A stretch of DNA of 64,000 nucleotides. Source: Lysinibacillus sp. FJAT-14745 (lineage in GTDB: Bacteria; Bacillota; Bacilli; Bacillales_A; Planococcaceae). A program made the position numbers and the translations under genes. Of the stretch, positions 34,286 through 42,287 are shown piece by piece; positions within the stretch are counted from its first letter, which is position 1; the number at the start of each line of letters is the position of its first letter. The stretch covers positions 45,696 to 109,695 of the forward strand of contig NZ_LITM01000001.1 of assembly GCF_001275675.1 (NCBI RefSeq). The letters are read 5' to 3'. The notes under the pieces are model-generated. The model was given only the letters and a program-made list of their open reading frames with translations. It searched no databases and was not told the DNA's origin.

Positions 34286-35059
34286 ATGAATTATAAAATT
34301 GTATTTTTTGACGTAGATGGAACGCTTGTTAATTATGAAGATGGTCGTATTGAAGAAAGTACAAGGAACGCTATTGAGCGATTAAAAAATAAAGGAATTC
34401 ATATTGTTGCTGCTACAGGAAGACCTTTATCAATGTGCCAGGAGTTAAGAAATATAGGAATAGAGACGTTTATTACAGCTAATGGAGCATATGTTAAGCA
34501 TCAAGATCAAGTAATACATAAAATACCTGTTGCAAAAGAAATTGTCCAGGCAGTTAAAGCTTTTGCAGATGAAAATAAACAAAGTCTATCTTTTTTTACA
34601 GAACAATTGTCAATGAATAACGTCCAAGAAGAAAAGACATTAAATGCCATGCAAGAAACATTATCATTGCTAGAGTTTCCGGATATTAATGAGGATATTT
34701 TAGCGCAAGAGGTTTATTTAATGTGTTTATATGGTGATGAGGATATAGAGAAAAAGTATACTTTAAAATTTCCTCATTTATTATTTAAAAGATGGCATCC
34801 GTACATTACAAATGTTTTGCAACATGATGTTTCTAAATCTATTGCTGTCCAAGCTGTACTAGATTATTTCGACGTGAGTCCTAAGGAAGCACTTGCTTTT
34901 GGTGATGGAGATAATGATATTGACATGTTGGAGCAGGTTGGCTTTGGTATTGCGATGGGCAATGGTAGCGAAGCATTAAAAAAAGGTGCTGACTATGTAA
35001 CGAAGAAATCAGCTGAGGGTGGAATTGATTTTGCTCTACGTATGCTACAAATAATTTAA
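34286..35059 (+). CDS. HAD-superfamily Cof-type phosphatase
   Basis: A 257-residue sugar-phosphatase-like enzyme. Motif I FFDVDGTL (7-14) has the nucleophile Asp, motif II is VAATGRP (about 44-50), motif III Lys lies in DVSKSIAVQAVL and motif IV is FGDGDNDIDML (about 205-215). It belongs to the Cof/YkrA group that dephosphorylates sugar phosphates, flavin or PLP. The ATG at 34286 follows AAGGAGCG; residues encoded upstream are rejected. Confidence 0.85.
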   Translation: MNYKIVFFDVDGTLVNYEDGRIEESTRNAIERLKNKGIHIVAATGRPLSMCQELRNIGIETFITANGAYVKHQDQVIHKIPVAKEIVQAVKAFADENKQSLSFFTEQLSMNNVQEEKTLNAMQETLSLLEFPDINEDILAQEVYLMCLYGDEDIEKKYTLKFPHLLFKRWHPYITNVLQHDVSKSIAVQAVLDYFDVSPKEALAFGDGDNDIDMLEQVGFGIAMGNGSEALKKGADYVTKKSAEGGIDFALRMLQII

Positions 35060-35161
35060 TGGAGAAAACTGTATTAAATCCATAATACTCATAATGTTGT
35101 CTCCTTTGAGTTATGATAAAGCTAACTATAAAAATTATTACACTTTAGGTGGGATGGATTT

Positions 35162-35764
35162 ATGGCGCATCACGTGCAATCTCTTATTGAACATTATGGA
35201 TATTTTGGCATCATTCTTATCCTAGTAGGAGGAATTGTCGGGCTGCCACTTCCTGATGAAATATTTTTGACATATGTAGGGTATAGCGTATATCGTGAAA
35301 CTCTTGCACATATTCCGGCTTTAATTAGCGCAATGATAGGTGCAGCCGGGGGAATTACCTTGAGCTACTATATAGGCTATAAATTCGGGTTACCTCTATT
35401 GCAAAAATACGGTTCGAAAATCCATATTACTGAACAGAAAATTGATTTTACTAAAAAATTATTTGATAAAATTGGACCAATATTATTATTAATAGGTTTT
35501 TTTATTCCTGGTGTACGTCATCTTACTGCATATATTGCAGCTATTAATAATTATCCTTATAAAAAATTTGCTTTCTTTGCTTATACGGGAGCAACTATAT
35601 GGACATTTACTTTTATTACTTTAGGGAAGGTACTTGGAGAGAAATGGCATTATGTTGGGTTATATTTTTCCCGCTACAGTATGTATCTTATAGTATTGTT
35701 CATCATCATTATGTTGGTCGTTTATTTTGTTTTTAAAAGAAAGAATTCACCAAATAATTTATAA
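35162..35764 (+). CDS. DedA-family membrane protein
   Basis: A 200-residue integral membrane protein with about five helices. GIVGLPLPDEIFLTYVGY (about 22-39) and GFFIPGVRHLTAYIAAINN (about 119-137) with the conserved Arg and Pro are the SNARE-associated/DedA marks. DedA proteins act as lipid-carrier or phospholipid flippases in the membrane. The gene is monocistronic, 100 bases after the HAD gene. Confidence 0.85.
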   Translation: MAHHVQSLIEHYGYFGIILILVGGIVGLPLPDEIFLTYVGYSVYRETLAHIPALISAMIGAAGGITLSYYIGYKFGLPLLQKYGSKIHITEQKIDFTKKLFDKIGPILLLIGFFIPGVRHLTAYIAAINNYPYKKFAFFAYTGATIWTFTFITLGKVLGEKWHYVGLYFSRYSMYLIVLFIIIMLVVYFVFKRKNSPNNL

Positions 35765-35766
35765 GG

Positions 35767-35802
35767 AAAGGTCTGATTCAACATTTATTGAGTCAGACCT
35801 TT
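35767..35802. terminator. Bidirectional terminator
   Basis: A 15-bp stem with one G-T pair (35767-35781 with 35788-35802) between converging genes. Confidence 0.9.
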
Positions 35803-35809
35803 TGTTATA

Positions 35810-36547
35810 TTAAGGTAATATTGCGAATGAACGGACAGGGAATCCAGATGCTTTTTCAGGCTTTGGCACTATATTGAATATAGCAGCGCCTTTTGGAGGT
35901 AGCTTATCTAAATTTGTCATGAGCTCAATTTGGTATGTATCTTGCTCAAGCACAAAGTATTCGCCGTCTAACTTACCATTTTTACGAAAATCTGCTGCTG
36001 AATCCGTATCAAAAGTTTCGTGGCCGATAGCTCTTACTTTTCGTTCGTTGAATAAAAATTGTAACGCTTCTAATCCCCAACCTGGAATATGATTATTGCC
36101 ATCAGCGTCTTTGTTGCTAAAAGACTCTTTATCTGGCCAACGTTTACTCCAATCTGTACGCAGCGCAACAAAGGTACCTGCTTCAATTTCCCCATATTGA
36201 GCTTCAAAGTTAAGAATATCTTGAACACTTAACGTGTAGTCGTTATTCATTTCGGATTCCTTAGATTTATCAATAACGATTAGCGGTAGCACTAGTTCTT
36301 TTAGCTCCAATTCCTCTAAATAGCGTGTATCTCGCACAAAATGGATAGGTGGGTCGATATGTGTTCCGTATTGCCCAGGGAAAGTGAATTGCTGTGCAAA
36401 GAAGCCATCATCATGCGAAAATAATGTTTCAAATTTTGCATCATCAAACATAAAGAAATGAGGAGAATTCGGACCAAATGTATGTGTTAAATCTACCCAC
36501 TCTTTCGATTTCAATAGTTGAATAGCTTGTAAAAGTTCGTTTGTCAT
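35810..36547 (-). CDS. Cyclase-family hydrolase (kynurenine formamidase-like)
   Basis: A 245-residue metal-dependent hydrolase of PF04199. The metal motif is clear: GQYGTHIDPPIHF (58-70), with further ligands in AIGHETFDTDS (about 175-185). Known members hydrolyse N-formylkynurenine, isatin or cyclic amides. The ATG at 36547 is chosen; the frame is open 27 codons further up but runs through the riboswitch terminator. An S-box riboswitch with its terminator stands directly upstream, so expression should rise when S-adenosylmethionine is low. That suggests a role in sulfur or methionine metabolism not evident from the family. Confidence 0.85.
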   Translation of the reverse strand: MTNELLQAIQLLKSKEWVDLTHTFGPNSPHFFMFDDAKFETLFSHDDGFFAQQFTFPGQYGTHIDPPIHFVRDTRYLEELELKELVLPLIVIDKSKESEMNNDYTLSVQDILNFEAQYGEIEAGTFVALRTDWSKRWPDKESFSNKDADGNNHIPGWGLEALQFLFNERKVRAIGHETFDTDSAADFRKNGKLDGEYFVLEQDTYQIELMTNLDKLPPKGAAIFNIVPKPEKASGFPVRSFAILP

Positions 36548-36585
36548 AATAGTTCCCTGCTTTCTTTTAATTAGAATGTAAAAAT

Positions 36586-36617
36586 AAAAAGAGTCCTCCT
36601 TGAAGAAGAGGACTCTT
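36586..36617 (-). terminator. Intrinsic terminator of the S-box riboswitch
   Basis: GAGTCCTC (36591-36598) pairs with GAGGACTC (36608-36615), extended by A-T pairs; on the minus strand a T-rich tract follows. It is the off-state element of the riboswitch. Confidence 0.85.
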
Positions 36618-36637
36618 GTGCAAAGCAACTAAGTAAG

Positions 36638-36746
36638 TCTTCTCATCTCTTAAGGCTGAATTTTGCCAATGGGAATTAGCACCATACCTATAGGCTGGTT
36701 GCTGAGACTTCATAGGGCCAATCCCTCCGTCTCTCTTGATAAGAAA
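36638..36746 (-). ncRNA. SAM-I (S-box) riboswitch aptamer
   Basis: Read on the minus strand it shows all S-box landmarks in order: CTTATCAAGAGAGACGGAGG, GGATTGGCCCTATGAAG, CAGCAACC, GGTGCTAATTCC and a closing GATGAGAAG that pairs with the opening CTTATC to form P1. A terminator follows about 20-50 bases later. It binds S-adenosylmethionine and ends transcription when that is plentiful. The downstream gene is a cyclase-family hydrolase, not a usual S-box target. Confidence 0.93.
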
Positions 36747-36879
36747 ATGCGATATAAGAATTTTCAGAAATAACGTTTACGAACACTTTAGCATATTAAT
36801 TTATAGTTTACAAGTTCAATAGGGATACAAGGTTAAAAATTTATAACATTTCAAAGTCTTCATAAAAATGCTAAAAGAA

Positions 36880-36912
36880 AAAAGAGTGCCCTCCTCAAAG
36901 GGCCAACTCTTT
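36880..36912 (-). terminator. Terminator of the small Tyr-rich protein gene
   Basis: AAAGAGT..GCCCT pairs with AGGGC..ACTCTTT across a short loop; on the minus strand a T run follows. It overlaps the stop codon at 36911. Confidence 0.75.
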
Positions 36913-37327
36913 ACCAATTCAAATTTAATGTTAGCTTACAACAGCTCTTTTCAGTAAATATTATACGAATTCCATCTGGTGTATAGTTCGTTTCGAATTT
37001 TATAGTAATGCCTGTTGACGTAATTAATTTTTCAACTTCTGTTTTATTTGATTGTTGTGCGGCGTTCATAAGATCATGTGCGAATTGCTCTGATTCATCA
37101 ATTTTATCCGTAAGTAATCGTGCTTGCTGCATAATAACCTTGATCTGTTTCGCAGAAGTCTTCAACCTATTTGTATTGACAAGTGGAAATGGACTTCTAT
37201 TCGTTGGATTTGTTGGCATAGCTAGATGTCTAGATGGTTGTTGAGTAGTTGGTTGATTTGCCATTGCCCATGCCCATGTTGGATAATAATTAGGATAGAC
37301 AAAATACGGATAAGGATTGTAATACAA
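36911..37327 (-). CDS. Small conserved Bacillales protein with Tyr/Pro-rich N-terminus
   Basis: A 138-residue protein. Residues 1-25 are YYNPYPYFVYPNYYPTWAW, very rich in Tyr and Pro, then a Pro/Asn/Thr-rich linker, a helical segment (about 58-100; QIKVIMQQARLLTDKIDESE) and a C-terminal beta part TPDGIRIIFTEKSCCKLTLN with a Cys pair. I cannot name the family. The composition recalls spore-coat or coat-associated proteins of Bacillales, which is a suggestion only. It starts with TTG 7 bases after AGGAGG. Confidence 0.7.
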   Translation of the reverse strand: MYYNPYPYFVYPNYYPTWAWAMANQPTTQQPSRHLAMPTNPTNRSPFPLVNTNRLKTSAKQIKVIMQQARLLTDKIDESEQFAHDLMNAAQQSNKTEVEKLITSTGITIKFETNYTPDGIRIIFTEKSCCKLTLNLNW

Positions 37328-37483
37328 CTAAATTCCTCCTATCCTATGCTGATACCTTATATTATGTACAACAAAGACTTTCGGTGTTAATGGTTGATGC
37401 TTTGAAAAGCCTGAGTAAAAGGGGGCTCAGCTCAAAGGCTTAAATCTCGACCAATTTATTCTTCTTCAAAAGGAGTTATTAAG

Positions 37484-38026
37484 ATGGATATTCGTGCATA
37501 CATAAAAAATGGTTTTGAAGTTTACTATGAACGTTATAATCAGGTGTCTGAAGAAGGATTTTGTAGGTGGATGCGCCCAGATGTACCTGAAGAAATGAAA
37601 GTAGTTGATATCGATGCAGAGTGGTCTGTGTGGAGAATGATTCCTTCCGCCGTAACGGAAGAAGATATTCAAACTTTAGAAAAAGAGTTTGGCCTTAATT
37701 TTCCTGAATGGTATAAAGCGTTTATTTCTACGTATCATCATTATTTTGATGTAATACCTGAACAAAGTGTTAAGGAACCTTTAAATAACGTTAGGGATAT
37801 GTATAATCCATCGTTATGTAGTTTAGGATATCTCCCATTTTCATGGGATGAAGAGTATGGAAAAATTTTTTGTATTGATTTAAAAAATGATAATGAAGAA
37901 AATTGTGCAATTTATGAAATTGAACACGAGATTTTATTTGATGACGAGGCCGATATTCAAGCATCATTAGACTATCTGTATCCAAATTTCAAGGCATATT
38001 TTGACGATACTTTCCTTCAAATATGA
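37484..38026 (+). CDS. SMI1/KNR4 (SUKH) domain protein
   Basis: A 180-residue cytoplasmic protein. The SUKH pattern is in the middle: TEEDIQTLEKEFGLNFPEWY (58-77), then LPFSWDEEYGKIFCIDLKND and EILFDDEADI. The N-terminal 50 residues are extra. GGAG lies 8 bases before the ATG. SUKH proteins can be immunity proteins or serve other roles; no toxin gene is adjacent. It is monocistronic. Confidence 0.75.
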   Translation: MDIRAYIKNGFEVYYERYNQVSEEGFCRWMRPDVPEEMKVVDIDAEWSVWRMIPSAVTEEDIQTLEKEFGLNFPEWYKAFISTYHHYFDVIPEQSVKEPLNNVRDMYNPSLCSLGYLPFSWDEEYGKIFCIDLKNDNEENCAIYEIEHEILFDDEADIQASLDYLYPNFKAYFDDTFLQI

Positions 38027-38094
38027 TAAATACAAAAAGGAAGCTTTTATGTTTAAGGCTTCCTTTCATTATTTTTATCCAATAAGCAAGGGAC

Positions 38095-38230
38095 CTATAG
38101 TTTTCTATCAAAAATTAACCACAGGAACGTAGTAGCTGCAGCAAGCATCACCAAGCCAAATCCGTATATAGGAGCATGAGCTAATGATTGTTGGTGAATA
38201 TATCGCGATGATGCATAAATCTTGAATAGA
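38095..38230 (-). pseudogene. C-terminal remnant of a membrane transporter
   Basis: The minus strand reads QSLSILFKIYASSRYIHQQS, then LAHAPIYGFGLVMLAAATTF and ends in a basic DRKL with a stop. One membrane helix with a Gly-rich start and a charged tail is the usual end of an MFS permease. There is no start codon; an in-frame stop lies just upstream in the hairpin at 38235. It is a leftover of a deleted gene. Confidence 0.45.
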
Positions 38231-38234
38231 ATGG

Positions 38235-38274
38235 AAAGAGACTGTCTAAGAGAAGAAAATTAGACAGTCTCTTT
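38235..38274 (-). terminator. Hairpin downstream of the aldo/keto reductase gene
   Basis: A 15-bp perfect stem (38235-38249 with 38260-38274) with a 10-base loop. It sits just past the stop of the next minus-strand gene and is probably its terminator, though the T run is short. Confidence 0.7.
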
Positions 38275-38297
38275 CAAGTTTAGTGGCTACTTATCAT

Positions 38298-39143
38298 TTA
38301 TAGGACAAAGTCAAATTTATCAGGGTTTGGCCCCACACGTTGTTCTAGATTCATAGCGTTAATGAGCGTCATCTCTTCATCAGTTAGAAGGAAATCAAAA
38401 ATATCAGCATTTTGAATCATACGCTCTTTTCGTACTGACTTTGGAATTGTGACGATTCCATTTTGGACATCCCAGCGTAATATAACCTGAGCATTTGTTT
38501 TCCCGTATTTTTCAGCTATTTTTGAAATAGTTTCATCTTCAAGAAGTCCACCTTGCATTAATGGTGCCCAAGCTTCCAGTTGTATATTGTGCTCTTCGCA
38601 GAATGAACGTAGCTCAGCTTGTTGTAATCGTGGATGGAATTCCACTTGGTTAATAACGGGTGTAATACGAGCTGTTTTAAGAAGATCCTGCAAGTGTGTC
38701 ATATGGAAATTACATACCCCAATAGCTTTAATCTTTCCTTGCTCGTATAAATCTTCGAGTGCCTTCCAAGCTTCTTCATATTTATGTTTACCTGGCCAAT
38801 GAATGAGATAGAGGTCTAAATAATCTAGCCCTAATTTTTCTAAGCTTTCCTCGTATGCTGCGATTGTCTCTTCATAGCTCAAGCCATCGTTCCATACTTT
38901 TGATGTAATAAATAAATCCTCACGTTTTAAATCTGTAGATGTTAGAGCTTGTCTAATGCCTTCCCCGACGCCGGCTTCATTGCCATAAATAGCGGCAGTA
39001 TCGATACTACGGTAACCAACCTCAATCGCATTTTTGACGATTTCTGCAGTAGTATCGCTTTCGATTTGGAACACGCCTAAACCCATTCCTGGCATTTGTA
39101 AGCCATTATTTAATGTGATTGTATCTTGTAAATGATTGATCAT
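38298..39143 (-). CDS. Aldo/keto reductase (YvgN/YtbE-like)
   Basis: A 281-residue NADPH-dependent reductase. The tetrad is visible in SIDTAAIYGNE (Asp and Tyr), FITSKVW (Lys) and LYLIHWPG (His), and IPKSVRKERMIQNADIFDF (about 240-258) binds the cofactor phosphate. The length and motifs match the methylglyoxal/2,5-diketogluconate reductase group of Bacillus. It is transcribed alone and is not related in position to the other aldo/keto reductase at 17657. Confidence 0.85.
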   Translation of the reverse strand: MINHLQDTITLNNGLQMPGMGLGVFQIESDTTAEIVKNAIEVGYRSIDTAAIYGNEAGVGEGIRQALTSTDLKREDLFITSKVWNDGLSYEETIAAYEESLEKLGLDYLDLYLIHWPGKHKYEEAWKALEDLYEQGKIKAIGVCNFHMTHLQDLLKTARITPVINQVEFHPRLQQAELRSFCEEHNIQLEAWAPLMQGGLLEDETISKIAEKYGKTNAQVILRWDVQNGIVTIPKSVRKERMIQNADIFDFLLTDEEMTLINAMNLEQRVGPNPDKFDFVL

Positions 39144-39494
39144 TTTTCTGTCCTCCGATTTTTGTTAGGGCTTTATTGCCTTCTTATTATGCTTTCATGC
39201 CATTGCAAAAAAAAGTACGCACTTTTTGGTTACATAGAAACGTGGAGGTAACTTTTGTGGAATATCAATGGTTCGCTGTATGAAATTTTTATTAGTTCAC
39301 GTGGGCGACCTTCTGTGTTCGTTACAATTAATTTGCATCCATTAGCCAAAATAATATGGAGCGCTGTGGTTTGAAAATGGCTTATACAAAGAGTATATGG
39401 ACAGAGACAAAATGAGTGGATTGCGGAAGATAAAAGGACATTCAATGTTTATTATAGAATAAATAATTGGAACTTTTAAAAAGGAGATGGACAG
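39144..39494. other. 351-base gap, no convincing gene
   Basis: A minus-strand frame (39230-39445) ends in a plausible-looking tail (KLIVTNTEGRPRELIKISYS) but has no ribosome binding site and matches no family I know. It could be a gene remnant. Otherwise empty. Confidence 0.4.
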
Positions 39495-39935
39495 ATGAAT
39501 CGTTTAAATTTAATTACATTGGGTGTAAAAGATATGGTTGAGTCTCTTAGGTTTTATCGAGAGGGTCTGGGGTTTGAAGTGATTGTTTATGGCGAGGAAA
39601 CAAATCCGGATGTTATTTTCTTTAATAATGGAGGGACAAAAATCTCACTGTTTCCGCTTGATCGTTTAGTAAAAGATATTAACGAAGCAAATCCACCTGC
39701 GATAGGAGATGGCTTTAACGGGATTACACTCGCTTATAATGGAAAATCTAAAGAAGAGGTAGATCAAGTATTTGATTTAGCTAAAAAGGCAGGAGCAAAA
39801 ATCGTCAAGGAGCCAGAAACTGTATTCTGGGGTGGCTATAGTGGCTATTTCCAAGATCCAAACGGCTACTATTGGGAAGTTGCTTATGGAGACATGTGGC
39901 AGTTCGATGATAAGGATATGTTGATTATTAAATAG
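39495..39935 (+). CDS. VOC-superfamily (glyoxalase-like) protein
   Basis: A 146-residue single-unit protein of the vicinal oxygen chelate fold: NLITLGVKDMVESLRFYREG (5-24) and the C-terminal GGYSGYFQDPNGYYWEVAYG (about 116-135) are the usual paired beta-alpha-beta modules. The first ligand His is not present at the start (it reads LITLGV), so metal binding is doubtful and it may bind a drug or small ligand instead. AAAGGAG precedes the ATG. Confidence 0.8.
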   Translation: MNRLNLITLGVKDMVESLRFYREGLGFEVIVYGEETNPDVIFFNNGGTKISLFPLDRLVKDINEANPPAIGDGFNGITLAYNGKSKEEVDQVFDLAKKAGAKIVKEPETVFWGGYSGYFQDPNGYYWEVAYGDMWQFDDKDMLIIK

Positions 39936-39988
39936 ATAAAATTTAAGGGAAATTGTCTTATCTAAATAATCAGATGAAATTTTATATT

Positions 39989-40025
39989 CAGAGCGTGACT
40001 TCATCCATGTTAATGGCACGCTCTG
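39989..40025. terminator. Bidirectional terminator
   Basis: CAGAGCGTG (39989-39997) pairs with CACGCTCTG (40017-40025) between converging genes. Confidence 0.75.
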
Positions 40026-40037
40026 CTTTTAAAGTTG

Positions 40038-40652
40038 TTAATAATTAGGCTGAATATAGCCTAATTTTATTCCTTTCGTTACAGCTTCTAGCGAGGAGGA
40101 TACATCTAACTTATTAAATATATGCTGAATATGATTTGAAATCGTACGTTCACTTGCATATAACATAGTTGCAATCTCTTTACGTTTATATCCATCACAT
40201 AGCAATTGTAATATTTGCTTTTCACTGTCAGTCAATTCCTCGATATAGTCCGTTGATAACGGATAATAGTAAGTACCCTCGTTAATTTCCACTAAAGTTT
40301 GCAATAATTTATCAGGCATAATATTTTTATTAATAAACCCGCTGACGCCGATTTTTTGAGCTTCATACCGATAAACAGGTAAATCATGACCTGTTAAAAT
40401 GACTATTTTTGTATAACATTCACTATTTACAATGCTCTTGGCTAATCCTAGACCATCCTCACTACTGATGTTACTTAAATTTATATCTATTAACGTAATA
40501 TTCGGCTTAAACTCATTAATAATAGAAATAACATTTTCAACATTTTGTAATGAATAAAATTGTTCTATTTCAGGGGAATCTGCTAAGACTATCTCAAGGC
40601 TTTTTGCAAACAGAGCATGGTCATCTATTAATAAAATATTGATAGGATTCAT
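40038..40652 (-). CDS. NarL/LuxR-type response regulator (ComA-like)
   Basis: A 204-residue two-component regulator. The receiver has DD at 10-11, the phosphorylated Asp56 in TLIDINLS and Lys in GFINKN; the C-terminal LuxR helix-turn-helix is LTDSEKQILQLLCDGYKRKE with TISNHIQHIFNKL. Its start overlaps the end of the kinase gene by 32 bases, so the two are coupled. The set follows a BceAB-like transporter on the same strand. Confidence 0.9.
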   Translation of the reverse strand: MNPINILLIDDHALFAKSLEIVLADSPEIEQFYSLQNVENVISIINEFKPNITLIDINLSNISSEDGLGLAKSIVNSECYTKIVILTGHDLPVYRYEAQKIGVSGFINKNIMPDKLLQTLVEINEGTYYYPLSTDYIEELTDSEKQILQLLCDGYKRKEIATMLYASERTISNHIQHIFNKLDVSSSLEAVTKGIKLGYIQPNY

Positions 40653-42207
40653 CCCCTTTCATAGGAATAAGAATTGTAATACATAAGCCAGAAGGAGTGC
40701 ATTTTGAAATTGACATGCTTCCATTTAATAAAAATAACTGCTCTTTTATTGAAGCCCAACCGCTATGATTATTAGCATCAGTATTTTCCTTTAGTAAACC
40801 GACCCCATTATCCTTTACTATAAGCTTTATTTCGTCATTTTCTAGTGCCAGTTTTACAAATAGATTAGTACATTTAGAATGTTTGAATGCATTGGTTACT
40901 AGCTCTTTTAAAATTCGATAGATAATTAAATGATAAGGTTCAACTAAAAAGAAATGATCATTGCAGCAAAATTTCATTTTTATATGTTTGTTTCCATATT
41001 TCTGTTGAATCATAGCAATCAAATGACTATAGTTTTCTTTTAATGTAAGTGTTTTTAATATAGTCGGGTGGTATTCTTGCATCTGTTCGCGTATAGACAA
41101 GTTTAGGTTATCTAATGTATTTACGATTATTTCGCGAACCTCTTGTTTAGTAGATTTATTCATCATATTTTTAACGGCTAATATATCCTGTAATATTTCA
41201 TCATGTAAATAATTTGAAAAAGAATTTTTCAATTTTTCTTCTTTCGCTATCTGTACAAGATGCTGTACGTAAGAACCTTCAGGCAACGTTGTAGGTTGTA
41301 CTGAACCAAAATGTAGCATTGTAGTTTTGGTGTCATGAAATAACAAGATAAAATAAAGCAACACAAACCAAAAAATCGTATGCAAAATAATAAAATATGT
41401 AATCATATTGAAATTAAACAATACGCCAAGTAAACTCATAAAAACAAGACAACATAACAACAATAGTCCCATTTTATATTCTTTTAAAAGAAAATATTTT
41501 CTCAAAAATTTATAGTTTTTAAAAGCAATTGCGTGAATACTAAATAAAGGTAAAAAAATCACTGTATACCATCCTAGATTACTTAAATGTTCAGGACTTT
41601 TTGCAAACAACACAGCGTATCCAATAAAGGGAACAATAAGGATAGTAGCAGATTGAAGTAGATGCTTTTTTTCATTTTTTAAAACAAATGAAATTCGTTT
41701 TCGATTCTTCAAAAATATAAAGATAACGCAACTAAAACTTACAATTAATTGAAATGAAAATAGAAAGGCAAAAAGTGTATCATTTATCAATTTCGAAACG
41801 AGTGTGGATAGACATATAATTTTTAAAATGGAATCCGTTTCTTTTTTATAAATATAGATGGAATCTTGGAAAAAGAACAAGAGCAAAAATTGTACGGTCA
41901 AATATAGTATTACTATACCAAGCACTATGCTTAATGTATAAAACAATGGGTTTCCATTAAGCGTAAGCAAAAATTGCCAAGCTGTAAGGAATAGCAAATT
42001 AGAAAACTGTGATAGCGTTTTATTGTCTTTAAAATTGATGAAACTGATATATGCCCCGTAGATAACCATAATCGTTATAAGTACTAATGGTAGAAACTTT
42101 GTAGTTCCTACAATATTTTTCTGCAAAAACTCATTACATAAAAAAGTAATGATAAAAAGTTGATGTATTAAAATAAAAAGTTGTTTATATTCATAGTACT
42201 TTTTCAT
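40621..42207 (-). CDS. Polytopic sensor histidine kinase (HisKA_3, ComP-like)
   Basis: A 528-residue kinase with about 8-10 membrane helices over residues 1-300 and a cytoplasmic transmitter. The phosphorylated His lies in NYLHDEILQDILAVKN (about 334-349), a ComP/NarX-type box; the ATPase has ELVTNAFKHS (N box) and VKDNGVGLL (G1). The large membrane part without an extracellular domain resembles ComP, which senses peptide pheromones. It lies 80 bases after the BceB-like gene. A peptide or membrane-linked signal is a fair guess, but none is encoded nearby that I can see. Confidence 0.85.
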   Translation of the reverse strand: MKKYYEYKQLFILIHQLFIITFLCNEFLQKNIVGTTKFLPLVLITIMVIYGAYISFINFKDNKTLSQFSNLLFLTAWQFLLTLNGNPLFYTLSIVLGIVILYLTVQFLLLFFFQDSIYIYKKETDSILKIICLSTLVSKLINDTLFAFLFSFQLIVSFSCVIFIFLKNRKRISFVLKNEKKHLLQSATILIVPFIGYAVLFAKSPEHLSNLGWYTVIFLPLFSIHAIAFKNYKFLRKYFLLKEYKMGLLLLCCLVFMSLLGVLFNFNMITYFIILHTIFWFVLLYFILLFHDTKTTMLHFGSVQPTTLPEGSYVQHLVQIAKEEKLKNSFSNYLHDEILQDILAVKNMMNKSTKQEVREIIVNTLDNLNLSIREQMQEYHPTILKTLTLKENYSHLIAMIQQKYGNKHIKMKFCCNDHFFLVEPYHLIIYRILKELVTNAFKHSKCTNLFVKLALENDEIKLIVKDNGVGLLKENTDANNHSGWASIKEQLFLLNGSMSISKCTPSGLCITILIPMKGDESYQYFINR

Positions 42208-42287
42208 CCGTTCACATACCTTTACTAGATTACATACAGATAAGCTGATGCATACATTTATACACCAGCTATACTTGTCATTTTTTA

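Noticed and set aside
39230-39445. 71-codon minus-strand frame with a plausible tail
   Set aside because: No ribosome binding site and no family match; kept only as a possible remnant in the gap note.
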